A stretch of DNA of 13,916 bases. Origin: an uncultured Bacilli bacterium (GTDB taxonomy: Bacteria; Bacillota_I; Bacilli_A; RF39; UBA660). Made by a program: the position numbers and the translations under genes. Location of the stretch: assembly GCA_934101345.1 (NCBI GenBank), contig CAKOQV010000032.1:1-13916 (forward strand), read 5' to 3'. Positions 7,945 to 13,916 of this stretch are shown here, in pieces (the stretch's first letter is position 1; every line of letters begins with the position of its first letter). The notes below the pieces were generated by a model. It did no database searches and was not told where the DNA came from. It worked only from the letters and a program-made list of their open reading frames with translations.

Positions 7945-8818
7945 ATCCTAAAGCCTCCATTTCATATATAAATACCTCTTCCAAAGTAAGTGGAAGATAA
8001 TCAAGTATTAAAGGTTTCATCTTTTCAATTTTTTTCTTACTTTTACCATCAGTATCTTTAATAATTATTGTAGCCACACTACCCTGTTTCTTAAAACTCA
8101 AGATATTAAAGTCTTCAAAGTCATCTTTATCAAAGTTCTTTTCAAATGATAATTGAACCTTAAACATATTAGTTTTAATAGTATCAACATCACTCTCAAA
8201 CAAAATACCCCCTTGATATAAAAGACCCAAATTATCACAAATATCCTCAAGTTCTCTAAGATTATGACTAGTCATAACAATTGTAGTATTCTTTTTATTC
8301 ATTTGCTTAATAAGAATCTTTTTCATAGTATTTCTAATAACCGGATCAAGTCCATCAAAAGTTTCATCAAAAAACATATAATCAGCATTAGTAGAAATAG
8401 CACATATTAAAGCACACTGTCTTTTCATACCTTTAGAAAAAGTACTAATCTTCTTATTAAGACTAAGATTAAGCATATTAGCAAGTTCTTTAAGATAATT
8501 CATATCAAAATCTTTATACATAGATTCATAGTATTTAGCAGTATCCATAAGTGTATAATTAGAATTAAAGTATAAATCATCTTGAACAAAAACCATTTTC
8601 TGTTTAATAACATCATTATCATATACCTTACTACCATCTACAGTAATATCACCACCATCAGTATCATATATACCCATAATAGTTCTAAGAAGTGTAGATT
8701 TACCACTACCATTAGCACCCACTAAACCATAAATAGAATTATCTTTAATAGTACAACTAAGATCTTTTAGCACATAATCTTTATCATATTTTTTAGATAG
8801 TTTATCTATTTTTATCAT
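7922..8818 (-). CDS. ABC transporter ATP-binding protein (YtrB-like)
   Basis: A 298-residue ABC ATPase taken from the ATG at 8818, because AAGGAG lies 8 bases before it; an in-frame GTG at 8836 would place that site inside the gene. Walker A is GANGSGKST at residues 34-42, the Q-loop glutamine is at 79, the signature is FSKGM at 127-131 (a common variant of LSGGQ in this class), Walker B is YMFFDE with the catalytic glutamate at 152 followed by FDGLDP, and the switch histidine is at 185. A C-terminal extension of about 90 residues is typical of ATPases serving ABC-2 permeases such as the YtrB, CcmA and YhaQ types. It is the first gene of the operon, about 50 bases downstream of the predicted transcription start, and its product should pair with the following permease. 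Confidence 0.93.
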   Translation of the reverse strand: MIKIDKLSKKYDKDYVLKDLSCTIKDNSIYGLVGANGSGKSTLLRTIMGIYDTDGGDITVDGSKVYDNDVIKQKMVFVQDDLYFNSNYTLMDTAKYYESMYKDFDMNYLKELANMLNLSLNKKISTFSKGMKRQCALICAISTNADYMFFDETFDGLDPVIRNTMKKILIKQMNKKNTTIVMTSHNLRELEDICDNLGLLYQGGILFESDVDTIKTNMFKVQLSFEKNFDKDDFEDFNILSFKKQGSVATIIIKDTDGKSKKKIEKMKPLILDYLPLTLEEVFIYEMEALGYEFNKFV

Positions 8819-8847
8819 ATAATTTTCTCCTTTCACAACAATATATG

Positions 8848-8872
8848 ATTGTACTACTTGTGCTAGTACAAT
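8848..8872. promoter_or_regulatory. Inverted-repeat operator, probably for the YtrA-type regulator
   Basis: ATTGTACTA and TAGTACAAT are perfect 9-base inverted arms separated by 7 bases. The site starts 4 bases downstream of the -10 box of the ABC operon promoter and spans the expected start point, as expected for repression by blocking RNA polymerase. GntR-family dimers bind such palindromes and a GntR gene lies in the operon. Binding by that protein is inference. Confidence 0.75.
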
Positions 8873-8875
8873 TAA

Positions 8876-8904
8876 ATCATACTACACAATTAATTCTTTG
8901 TCAA
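8876..8904 (-). promoter_or_regulatory. Sigma-A promoter of the Ytr-like ABC operon
   Basis: On the minus strand TTGACA (8904-8899) and TATGAT (8881-8876) are separated by exactly 17 bases. Transcription would start near 8869, inside the inverted repeat, leaving a leader of about 50 bases before the ATG at 8818. Confidence 0.87.
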
Positions 8905-8933
8905 GAAAAAAATACAACTCAAATTATTGAATT

Positions 8934-8975
8934 AAAAAAACTTAATCTAGAGACTTATAATCAGGCTCTAGATTA
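8934..8975 (-). terminator. Rho-independent terminator of the M16 operon
   Basis: On the minus strand TAATCTAGAG and CTCTAGATTA form a perfect 10-bp stem with a 13-base loop, followed by AG and seven T. It lies about 30 bases upstream of the -35 box of the ABC operon, insulating it from read-through. The stem is AT-rich and the loop large, so it may be only moderately efficient. Confidence 0.75.
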
Positions 8976-9003
8976 TCTTTGAAGACTCCTAGAGCTTCAA
9001 AGA
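8976..9003 (-). other. Intergenic hairpin abutting the M16 terminator
   Basis: TCTTTGAAG and CTTCAAAGA form a perfect 9-bp stem with a 10-base loop, directly next to the terminator stem with no spacer. On the minus strand the loop contains CTCTAG, which is complementary to CTAGAG in the 5' arm of the terminator hairpin, so a competing or kissing pairing is possible. Confidence 0.6.
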
Positions 9004-9005
9004 AA

Positions 9006-9032
9006 GAGTGTAAAACACAAAGGTTCACACTC
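9006..9032 (-). other. Third, weaker intergenic hairpin after the M16 operon
   Basis: GAGTGT and ACACTC form a 6-bp stem with a 15-base loop, starting 13 bases after the stop codon of the last M16 gene. Together with the two hairpins at 8943-9003 it makes a row of three in the 3' untranslated region. Confidence 0.45.
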
Positions 9033-9045
9033 AAAACCAATAAAT

Positions 9046-10281
9046 CTATTTTTTCTTTCTATAAAAAACACTATAATTAGTAAAATCAATATTACTAATA
9101 ATCTTATCATATTCATTATAATTAAACTTATCTATAACAGCAATATCATCATCATCTAAGTAACCAAAACGAATATAATTCTCTTCAGTAGGAGCAACAT
9201 AACTACTTATACTATCCTTTCTAACAGATATTCTAGTAATAGCATCCTTCTTAACAAGTTCAAATACTTCCCTTTCACTACTATCCCTATTTTTTATCGA
9301 AGATAAAACAAGTTTTTCAAAATCATTAACCTTCTTAGTAAAAGCGATTACATCAATAACAAAATAACCATTAAAGTAATATAAATAAGCAGAAATATCA
9401 TCAGTATAATCAGAACAATTATTAATATATTCATTAATTTTTGAATATTTAGAAAAATTAATATCTAAAAAGAAACTTAAATACCAATCCAATTTATATT
9501 TATCAAAACAAGACAAACTACTAACATCAATTTTAAAAGTCAAAATAACTTCATCAATATAATCACTCTTATATATAGTTCTCTTTTTTATAACATTCTT
9601 AACATCACTAACTTTAGAAAGTCTTTTATCATTTTTAAAAGAAATCTCTTTATATATATTTTTAACCAAACTAAGTGTTTTATCATAATCAAAATTACCC
9701 GCTAAAACAAGAAACTGATTGCAAGGAATATAAATATTATCATAAACATCTTTAATTTCCTTAATAGTAATACTTTTAACACTACCTCTACTTCCCAAAG
9801 TCTTTCTATTAATAGTAAACAACCCATTTATTTTCTTTTCAATAATCTTATTTTTTTCATTATTTTTATCATCTCTAATCTCACTATAAACAGCCATTTT
9901 TGTCTTATCAAGTTTTTCCTTAGTAAAAGAAATATTATAAATTCCCTTTAAAAAAGTTTCTAAACATTCATAAAAATTAGTAACAGTATTAAAGAAATAT
10001 GAAGTATTCTCATTATTAGTACCACCATTACAACTAAGTATATTATATTTTCTTAAATTATCCAGTAAATTCCCCTCTACTGTATTTTCACATATATAAT
10101 GCTCCAATAAATGAGCAGTACCAGGTTTAACCTTCTTAGTATTACCATTATAATCAACATATTCACCATTATTACCACCAAAGAAAGTATATAATTCCAC
10201 ATGATTAGTACTCTTACTACTATCCGTATAAATAAGAATAGTAAGTCCATTATCCAAAGTAATAAATTTAGCCTTATTCAT
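9046..10281 (-). CDS. M16-family zinc metallopeptidase with intact HxxEH motif (YmfH-like)
   Basis: A 411-residue M16-type (pitrilysin/processing peptidase fold) protein. The inverted zinc motif is complete: GTAHLLEH with His57, Glu60 and His61, and the third ligand is probably Glu134 in the SEIRDD stretch 73 residues later. The N-terminal LDNGLTILI strand and the later IYIPCNQFLVLAGNFD segment are family hallmarks. Such proteins cleave small peptides, usually in a clam-shell formed by one active and one inactive half, and the inactive partner is encoded just upstream. B. subtilis YmfF/YmfH is the best-known pair of this kind; the physiological substrate is unknown. The ATG at 10281 is preferred over an upstream TTG at 10293, which would begin directly after the AGGAG. 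The gene overlaps the end of its neighbour by 8 bases. Confidence 0.88.
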   Translation of the reverse strand: MNKAKFITLDNGLTILIYTDSSKSTNHVELYTFFGGNNGEYVDYNGNTKKVKPGTAHLLEHYICENTVEGNLLDNLRKYNILSCNGGTNNENTSYFFNTVTNFYECLETFLKGIYNISFTKEKLDKTKMAVYSEIRDDKNNEKNKIIEKKINGLFTINRKTLGSRGSVKSITIKEIKDVYDNIYIPCNQFLVLAGNFDYDKTLSLVKNIYKEISFKNDKRLSKVSDVKNVIKKRTIYKSDYIDEVILTFKIDVSSLSCFDKYKLDWYLSFFLDINFSKYSKINEYINNCSDYTDDISAYLYYFNGYFVIDVIAFTKKVNDFEKLVLSSIKNRDSSEREVFELVKKDAITRISVRKDSISSYVAPTEENYIRFGYLDDDDIAVIDKFNYNEYDKIISNIDFTNYSVFYRKKK

Positions 10282-11518
10282 AATCCCTACCAACTCCTAT
10301 ATATTTACTAACCATAATAAGTCTATTATCAATAAAATCTTTAACTTCTAAAGGTTTAATACTCTTAATAACATCATAATATTTTTCATTAGAGTAGCCA
10401 AGATATTTATCCACATAATCAAATAATATAGTACTAAGTTCCTCTTTATCAAGTTCATTATCTATTCTAGCCTTTTCAGTAAATAGAGGAAGCCTGCTCT
10501 CTATATAATTAATATCAGATATATAATTCATAGCCTTTTCATATAGTTCAAAAATCATATCAATATTTTTACTACCAGTAAAAGAAATCAAAGAAAGAGT
10601 ACCAAAGCTATAAGTATAAGCATTAGTTCTATATACCAAATCATTATCATTTCTCAAATAATTAAATAAAACATCCGAATTATTAGAACTAAGTAAATTT
10701 TTAACTATAGTAAGTAGTACCCTATCTCTATAGCAGCACATATCTCTTACTTTGTAATTGCAACATACACTACTCGTAGAAAACTCACTATTTTCTCTAA
10801 CCACTTCAACACTATTTGAAATATTTTTAACATATACATTATAATCAGTCTCAAATTTAACATTACTAATCTTGTTATCAAGAATAATTTCTTTAATCAG
10901 TTCTTTAGATTTCTTTTCATCAACATTACCTATTAGAAAAGTAAGTGGTGGCCCGCTAATAATCTTCTTATAAACATTATATAATCTCTCACTAGTAACA
11001 TTACTTAACAAAGATAAATCTTTAAATACTTTTGAAACAAGATAATCATTCTCATCAATTAAAAGATCATTCTTATATTGACAATAACCATCATATCTTT
11101 TAAGTTTATTCTTAACACCTTCCTTATACATCTCAATAGATTCTCTTACTAGTTTTTCAGAAAAAACACCATTTTCTAAGTAAGGATTAAAAATCATTTC
11201 CCTAGCAAATAGGAGATTATCTTGAAGAACATCTTTTTTTAAACTAGCAACAGAAGGATAAATTAAAGCAAATTCTAAAAAAGCATTATTGCCTATAAAA
11301 GATATCTTACTACGATAAGATAAACAATAATTATTAATACACGCTATTGCTAGTTTTCTTTTAGTATCATATTTTTCACTTCTATCAAAAATAACATCTT
11401 TAAGTATTTTTAACTCTTCTTCTTTATAATCATATATCGGAAAAGAAATAAATAAAATACATTTCCTAAATTCATCATTTTTAATTATAATCGGCTCATT
11501 ATTTCTATTAAACATCAT
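10274..11518 (-). CDS. M16-family peptidase-like protein lacking the zinc motif (YmfF-like)
   Basis: The 414-residue product has the length and beta-strand/helix pattern of an M16 half, including SGPPLTFLIGNVDEKKSKELIKEI, which matches the family strand following the first domain, and a second domain with LRNDNDLVYRTNAYTYSFG. No HxxEH or HxxxH is present at the expected position, so it is a non-catalytic partner for the following active protein. The start is set at the ATG at 11518 (or the adjacent ATG at 11515): the frame is open up to 11587, but a perfect promoter at 11538-11566 lies inside that extension, so upstream starts cannot be used from this promoter. GAGAAGTG just before the ATG is a modest ribosome binding site. 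Confidence 0.83.
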   Translation of the reverse strand: MMFNRNNEPIIIKNDEFRKCILFISFPIYDYKEEELKILKDVIFDRSEKYDTKRKLAIACINNYCLSYRSKISFIGNNAFLEFALIYPSVASLKKDVLQDNLLFAREMIFNPYLENGVFSEKLVRESIEMYKEGVKNKLKRYDGYCQYKNDLLIDENDYLVSKVFKDLSLLSNVTSERLYNVYKKIISGPPLTFLIGNVDEKKSKELIKEIILDNKISNVKFETDYNVYVKNISNSVEVVRENSEFSTSSVCCNYKVRDMCCYRDRVLLTIVKNLLSSNNSDVLFNYLRNDNDLVYRTNAYTYSFGTLSLISFTGSKNIDMIFELYEKAMNYISDINYIESRLPLFTEKARIDNELDKEELSTILFDYVDKYLGYSNEKYYDVIKSIKPLEVKDFIDNRLIMVSKYIGVGRDYE

Positions 11519-11537
11519 ATCACTTCTCTCATACAAA

Positions 11538-11566
11538 ATTATATTTAAATAAATAATTTTTGTCAA
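11538..11566 (-). promoter_or_regulatory. Consensus sigma-A promoter of the M16 operon
   Basis: On the minus strand TTGACA (11566-11561) and TATAAT (11543-11538) are separated by exactly 17 bases: a perfect match in both boxes and spacing. Transcription should start near 11530, giving a leader of only about a dozen bases. Confidence 0.92.
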
Positions 11567-11580
11567 CCTAGGTATATTCC

Positions 11581-11610
11581 CATACACAAATTAATCAGTA
11601 TCATAACCTA
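11581..11610 (+). promoter_or_regulatory. Candidate sporulation promoter of the cotJ genes
   Basis: Two mother-cell-type -10 boxes lie upstream of the coat genes: CATACACA at 11581 (7 of 8 to sigma-E CATACAnT, but no good -35) and CATAACCTA at 11602 (sigma-K CATANNNTA, with AC 16 bases upstream). The second would start transcription almost on the ribosome binding site. No sigma-A promoter is seen on this strand. In B. subtilis cotJ is sigma-E dependent. Confidence 0.28.
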
Positions 11611-11628
11611 TTTTAGGAGGGAAAAATA

Positions 11629-12114
11629 ATGAATAATTTTAACGACTATTATAATTATCCAAATAATAATTATAATGATATGAATTTTTTAGCAGATCCA
11701 AATAGTATGATCTATGATATGAACTATCAAGCATTATATCCAAATGCAGTAATGCCTACTAATAACAATATTTTAGATACAAAACTGGGTTTTAAACGAG
11801 GTAATCTCTTTAATAACCTATATGATGAATACAAAAACTATAAACCACAAGAGTTAAAAGCAAATAATGAGAAAGAAGATTTATTACTACAAATAGATGA
11901 GCAAAGATTTGCTATGATAGAAATGAATCTCTATTTAGATTTATATCCTAACAATAAAGAAGCACTAAATAGATTCAATACTTATCTAAAGAAAGAAAAA
12001 GAATTAGTAACATTATACGAAAGTAAATATGGACCATTAACTACATCAAGTCCTGTTCAAACAAATAATTGGACTTGGGATAATTCACCATGGCCTTGGG
12101 AGGTGCAAAGCTAA
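11629..12114 (+). CDS. cotJB: Spore coat protein, CotJA-CotJB fusion
   Basis: A 161-residue protein. Residues 1-37 are Asn/Tyr/Asp-rich and low in complexity. Residues about 38-74, ending in FKRGNLFNNLYDEYKNYKP, resemble the C-terminal core of CotJA (AL-x-x-GT-L/I-F/W-P-x-L-Y pattern). From about residue 84 it is clearly CotJB: LLLQIDEQRFAMIEMNLYLD, then YP-x-N-x-x-AL, then YGPLT and the Trp-rich end WTWDNSPWPWE. In Bacillus and Clostridium CotJA and CotJB are separate proteins of roughly 60-90 residues that assemble with CotJC in the inner spore coat. The CotJA part has lost the usual Pro/Trp-rich front, so the fusion is a moderate inference while CotJB is sure. AGGAGGG lies 8 bases before the ATG. 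The TAA overlaps the ATG of cotJC by one base. Confidence 0.85.
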   Translation: MNNFNDYYNYPNNNYNDMNFLADPNSMIYDMNYQALYPNAVMPTNNNILDTKLGFKRGNLFNNLYDEYKNYKPQELKANNEKEDLLLQIDEQRFAMIEMNLYLDLYPNNKEALNRFNTYLKKEKELVTLYESKYGPLTTSSPVQTNNWTWDNSPWPWEVQS

Positions 12115-12674
12115 TGTGGAAATATGTAAAATCACTTGAATACCCTGTAAACATCAAAAAGAAAGATATAAGAATGGCTAAATATCTCGTAACACAGTAT
12201 GGAGGAGCCAACGGCGAACTAGCGGCAGCCTTCCGTTATTTAAATCAAAGATATACTATGCCAGATGATAAAGGAAAAGCTCTACTTACCGACATTGGAA
12301 CCGAAGAACTAGCCCATGTTGAAATGATATCCGCAATGATATACCAGTTATTAAAAGGAGCCACTCTAAAAGAATTAAAAGAAGCTGGTCTTGAATCACA
12401 TTATGCTGAACATGGTTATGGCCTATATCCAACAGATGCAAATGGCGTACCATTTACCGTAGCCTACTTTGCCACAACAGGAGATCCAATTGCCGACCTA
12501 TCCGAAGACATGGCCGCAGAACAAAAAGCCAGAGCCACTTATGAAAACCTAATCGACCTAACAGATGACCCAGATGTCATAGGACCGCTTCTATTCCTAA
12601 GACAAAGAGAAATAATTCACTTTACAAGATTTCAAGAATTATATAACGAATACAAAAAGAAAAATTTAAAATAA
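12114..12674 (+). CDS. cotJC: Spore coat protein CotJC, manganese catalase family
   Basis: A 186-residue four-helix-bundle protein of the manganese catalase family. All five dimanganese ligands of that family have counterparts: Glu35 (GANGELAAAF), Glu65 and His68 (GTEELAHVEM), Glu136 (DMAAEQKAR) and His169 (REIIHF). The opening MWKYVKSLEYPV is the usual CotJC start, so the ATG at 12114 is chosen over an in-frame ATG at 12090, and GGGAGG 9-10 bases before it supports this. It is a structural coat protein with possible peroxide-degrading activity, made in the mother cell during sporulation. The start overlaps the previous stop (TAATG). The coding sequence is visibly richer in G+C than its neighbours (stretches near 50 percent). 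Confidence 0.95.
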   Translation: MWKYVKSLEYPVNIKKKDIRMAKYLVTQYGGANGELAAAFRYLNQRYTMPDDKGKALLTDIGTEELAHVEMISAMIYQLLKGATLKELKEAGLESHYAEHGYGLYPTDANGVPFTVAYFATTGDPIADLSEDMAAEQKARATYENLIDLTDDPDVIGPLLFLRQREIIHFTRFQELYNEYKKKNLK

Positions 12675-12676
12675 CT

Positions 12677-12704
12677 AAATACCTATCAAACTAGGTATTT
12701 TTTT
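12677..12704 (+). terminator. Rho-independent terminator of the cotJ genes
   Basis: AAATACCTA and TAGGTATTT form a perfect 9-bp stem with a 6-base loop, ending in a run of seven T (12698-12704), 3 bases after the cotJC stop. The same stem can form on the minus strand, where it could help end typA transcription, though with a poorer T run. A short AAGAA/TTCTT hairpin with seven T at the typA stop (about 12711-12726, minus strand) is a weak additional candidate. Confidence 0.9.
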
Positions 12705-12720
12705 CATAGAAAAAAAGAAG

Positions 12721-13916
12721 TTATTTCTTTGCATCAAACTTCTTTCTTAATTCAGTATTTAAAATAAATTTTCTAAGTCTAATATTTTCAGGAGTAATTT
12801 CTACTAGTTCATCACTATTAATATAATCTAGACAATATTCTAATGTTAATGGTCTAGGTCTCTTAAGTACAACAGTATGATCTGAACCAGATGCTCTTGT
12901 ATTAGTAAGTTGTTTACCTTTAACAACATTAATAGCAAGATCATTTTCTCTATTACATTCACCCACAATCATACCTTCATATACCTCAGTACCAGGTTCA
13001 ATAAACATTACTCCTCTATCTTCAAGTTGTCCAAGTGCATAAGCAGTAGCCTTACCTGCTTCAGTAGATACAAGTACGCCAACTTTTCTTTCAGTAGAAT
13101 TAATATCCTCTACCGGAAGATATTCCTTAAAACTATGATTAAGTATACCATAACCCTTAGTTAAAGTCATAAAGTTAGTATTAAATCCAATTAATCCTCT
13201 TGAAGGAATAGTATAATTAAGTCTAATTAAATTATTAACATTAGACATATTATCCATTTTACCACCACGAAGACCAAGTGCCTCAATAACATTACCTACA
13301 CAGTCATCACTAACTTCAATCTGAACATCTTCATAAGGTTCACATTTAACACCATCTATTTCTTTAATAATAACTTCAGGTTTAGATACTTGTAATTCAA
13401 AACCTTCTCTTCTAAGATTTTCAATCAAAATAGATAAATGAAGTTCGCCTCTACCAGAAACAGTCCAAGACTCATTGCTAGCCTCTTCAACTTTCAAACT
13501 AACATCTCTTTGAGTCTCTTTAAATAATCTCTCGCCTATTTTTCTAGCAGTAACAATCTTACCCTCTCTACCAACAAATGGACTATTATTAACCATAAAT
13601 GTCATTTTTAAAGTAGGCTCATCAATTCTAAGGATTGGAAGAGCTTTCTCTTTACCTACATTACATATAGTTTCACCAACAGAAATATCCATAAGACCTG
13701 CTATTGCAACTATATCACCAGCATCAGCCTCATTAATTTCTATTCTCTTAAGACCTTCAAAGCCAAATAATTTTTGAATTCTAAATTGTTTAATACTACC
13801 ATCTAATCTAACACAAGAAACCATTTCATTAACTTTAATAGTACCACTATGAACTTTACCAATACCAATTCTACCAACATATTCATTATAATCTAAAAGT
13901 GCAGGTTGAAATTGTA
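12721..13916 (-). CDS. typA: Translational GTPase TypA/BipA, partial (N-terminal GTPase domain beyond right edge)
   Basis: The frame stays open to the right edge, giving 397 codons of a protein normally about 610 residues long. The fragment begins in domain II (LLDYNEYVGRIGIGKVHSGTIK, then VSCVRLDG), continues through the EF-G-like domain (SGRGELHLSILIENLRREGFELQVSKPEVI) and the next alpha/beta domain (SRGLIGFNTNFMTLTKGYGILNHSF), and ends in the BipA-specific C-terminal domain (GVMFIEPGTEVYEGMIVGE, then RLRKFILN). TypA binds the 70S ribosome and helps 50S subunit assembly and stress or low-temperature growth. The missing first 200 or so residues would hold the G1-G5 motifs. The ATG at 13824 is internal (residue 31 of the visible part), not the start. 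It converges on cotJC with 46 bases between stops. Confidence 0.96.
   Translation of the reverse strand, partial: QFQPALLDYNEYVGRIGIGKVHSGTIKVNEMVSCVRLDGSIKQFRIQKLFGFEGLKRIEINEADAGDIVAIAGLMDISVGETICNVGKEKALPILRIDEPTLKMTFMVNNSPFVGREGKIVTARKIGERLFKETQRDVSLKVEEASNESWTVSGRGELHLSILIENLRREGFELQVSKPEVIIKEIDGVKCEPYEDVQIEVSDDCVGNVIEALGLRGGKMDNMSNVNNLIRLNYTIPSRGLIGFNTNFMTLTKGYGILNHSFKEYLPVEDINSTERKVGVLVSTEAGKATAYALGQLEDRGVMFIEPGTEVYEGMIVGECNRENDLAINVVKGKQLTNTRASGSDHTVVLKRPRPLTLEYCLDYINSDELVEITPENIRLRKFILNTELRKKFDAKK

Noticed and set aside
8819..8836. GTG start for the first ABC ATPase
   Set aside because: The ribosome binding site AAGGAG would be inside the gene; the ATG at 8818 has it at proper distance and begins at the usual family N-terminus.
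11519..11587. N-terminal extension of the motif-less M16 gene to an ATG at 11587
   Set aside because: The perfect promoter at 11538-11566 lies inside this extension, so transcripts from it cannot include the upstream ATG.
12090..12113. Earlier ATG start for CotJC
   Set aside because: It would add eight residues before the conserved MWKYVK start and overlap the Trp-rich end of CotJB; the ATG at 12114 has GGGAGG upstream.

Overview
The window is very AT-rich DNA (roughly a quarter to a third G+C by eye) from a bacterium of the Bacillota. Strong AGGAGG-type ribosome binding sites, consensus sigma-A promoters (TTGACA-N17-TATAAT and TTGACA-N17-TATGAT), a YmfF/YmfH-type M16 peptidase pair, a Ytr-type ABC operon and CotJ spore-coat genes all fit a Bacilli or Clostridia member. 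The low G+C suggests an uncultured gut lineage near RF39 or Erysipelotrichales, but that placement is inference. TGA is used as a stop codon (in two ATGA gene junctions) and Trp is TGG, so the code is the standard one, not that of Mycoplasma.

From left to right: a minus-strand operon at the left edge (CvpA-like membrane protein, thioredoxin, and the start of an anchored beta-helix protein cut by the window edge). Then comes a long minus-strand operon running from about 8870 down to a terminator at 1569-1590. In transcription order it holds an ABC ATPase, a large ABC-2-type permease with an extracytoplasmic tail, a YtrA-type GntR regulator, a MacB-type ATPase, an 848-residue FtsX/MacB-type permease and probably a zinc-ribbon/DUF4352 membrane protein. 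The gene content matches Bacillus subtilis ytrABCDEF, but the regulator sits in the middle. A near-consensus promoter precedes the operon, and a perfect 9-bp inverted repeat (8848-8872) covers its expected start point, which is the likely operator for autorepression. Upstream, three abutting hairpins separate this operon from the M16 operon; the last hairpin is a terminator.

The M16 operon (minus, 9046-11518) encodes a motif-less M16 protein followed by one with an intact zinc site, from a perfect consensus promoter. Divergently on the plus strand lie two spore-coat genes: a CotJA-CotJB fusion and CotJC with all five manganese-catalase ligands. They end in a good terminator. The right edge holds the C-terminal two thirds of TypA/BipA on the minus strand.

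No tRNA, rRNA, CRISPR array, insertion sequence or phage gene was seen. The points most worth a second look are the rearranged Ytr-like operon with its operator and a possible second site, the triple hairpin, the CotJA-CotJB fusion, and the single permease with a CX4CX6CX4C external loop.
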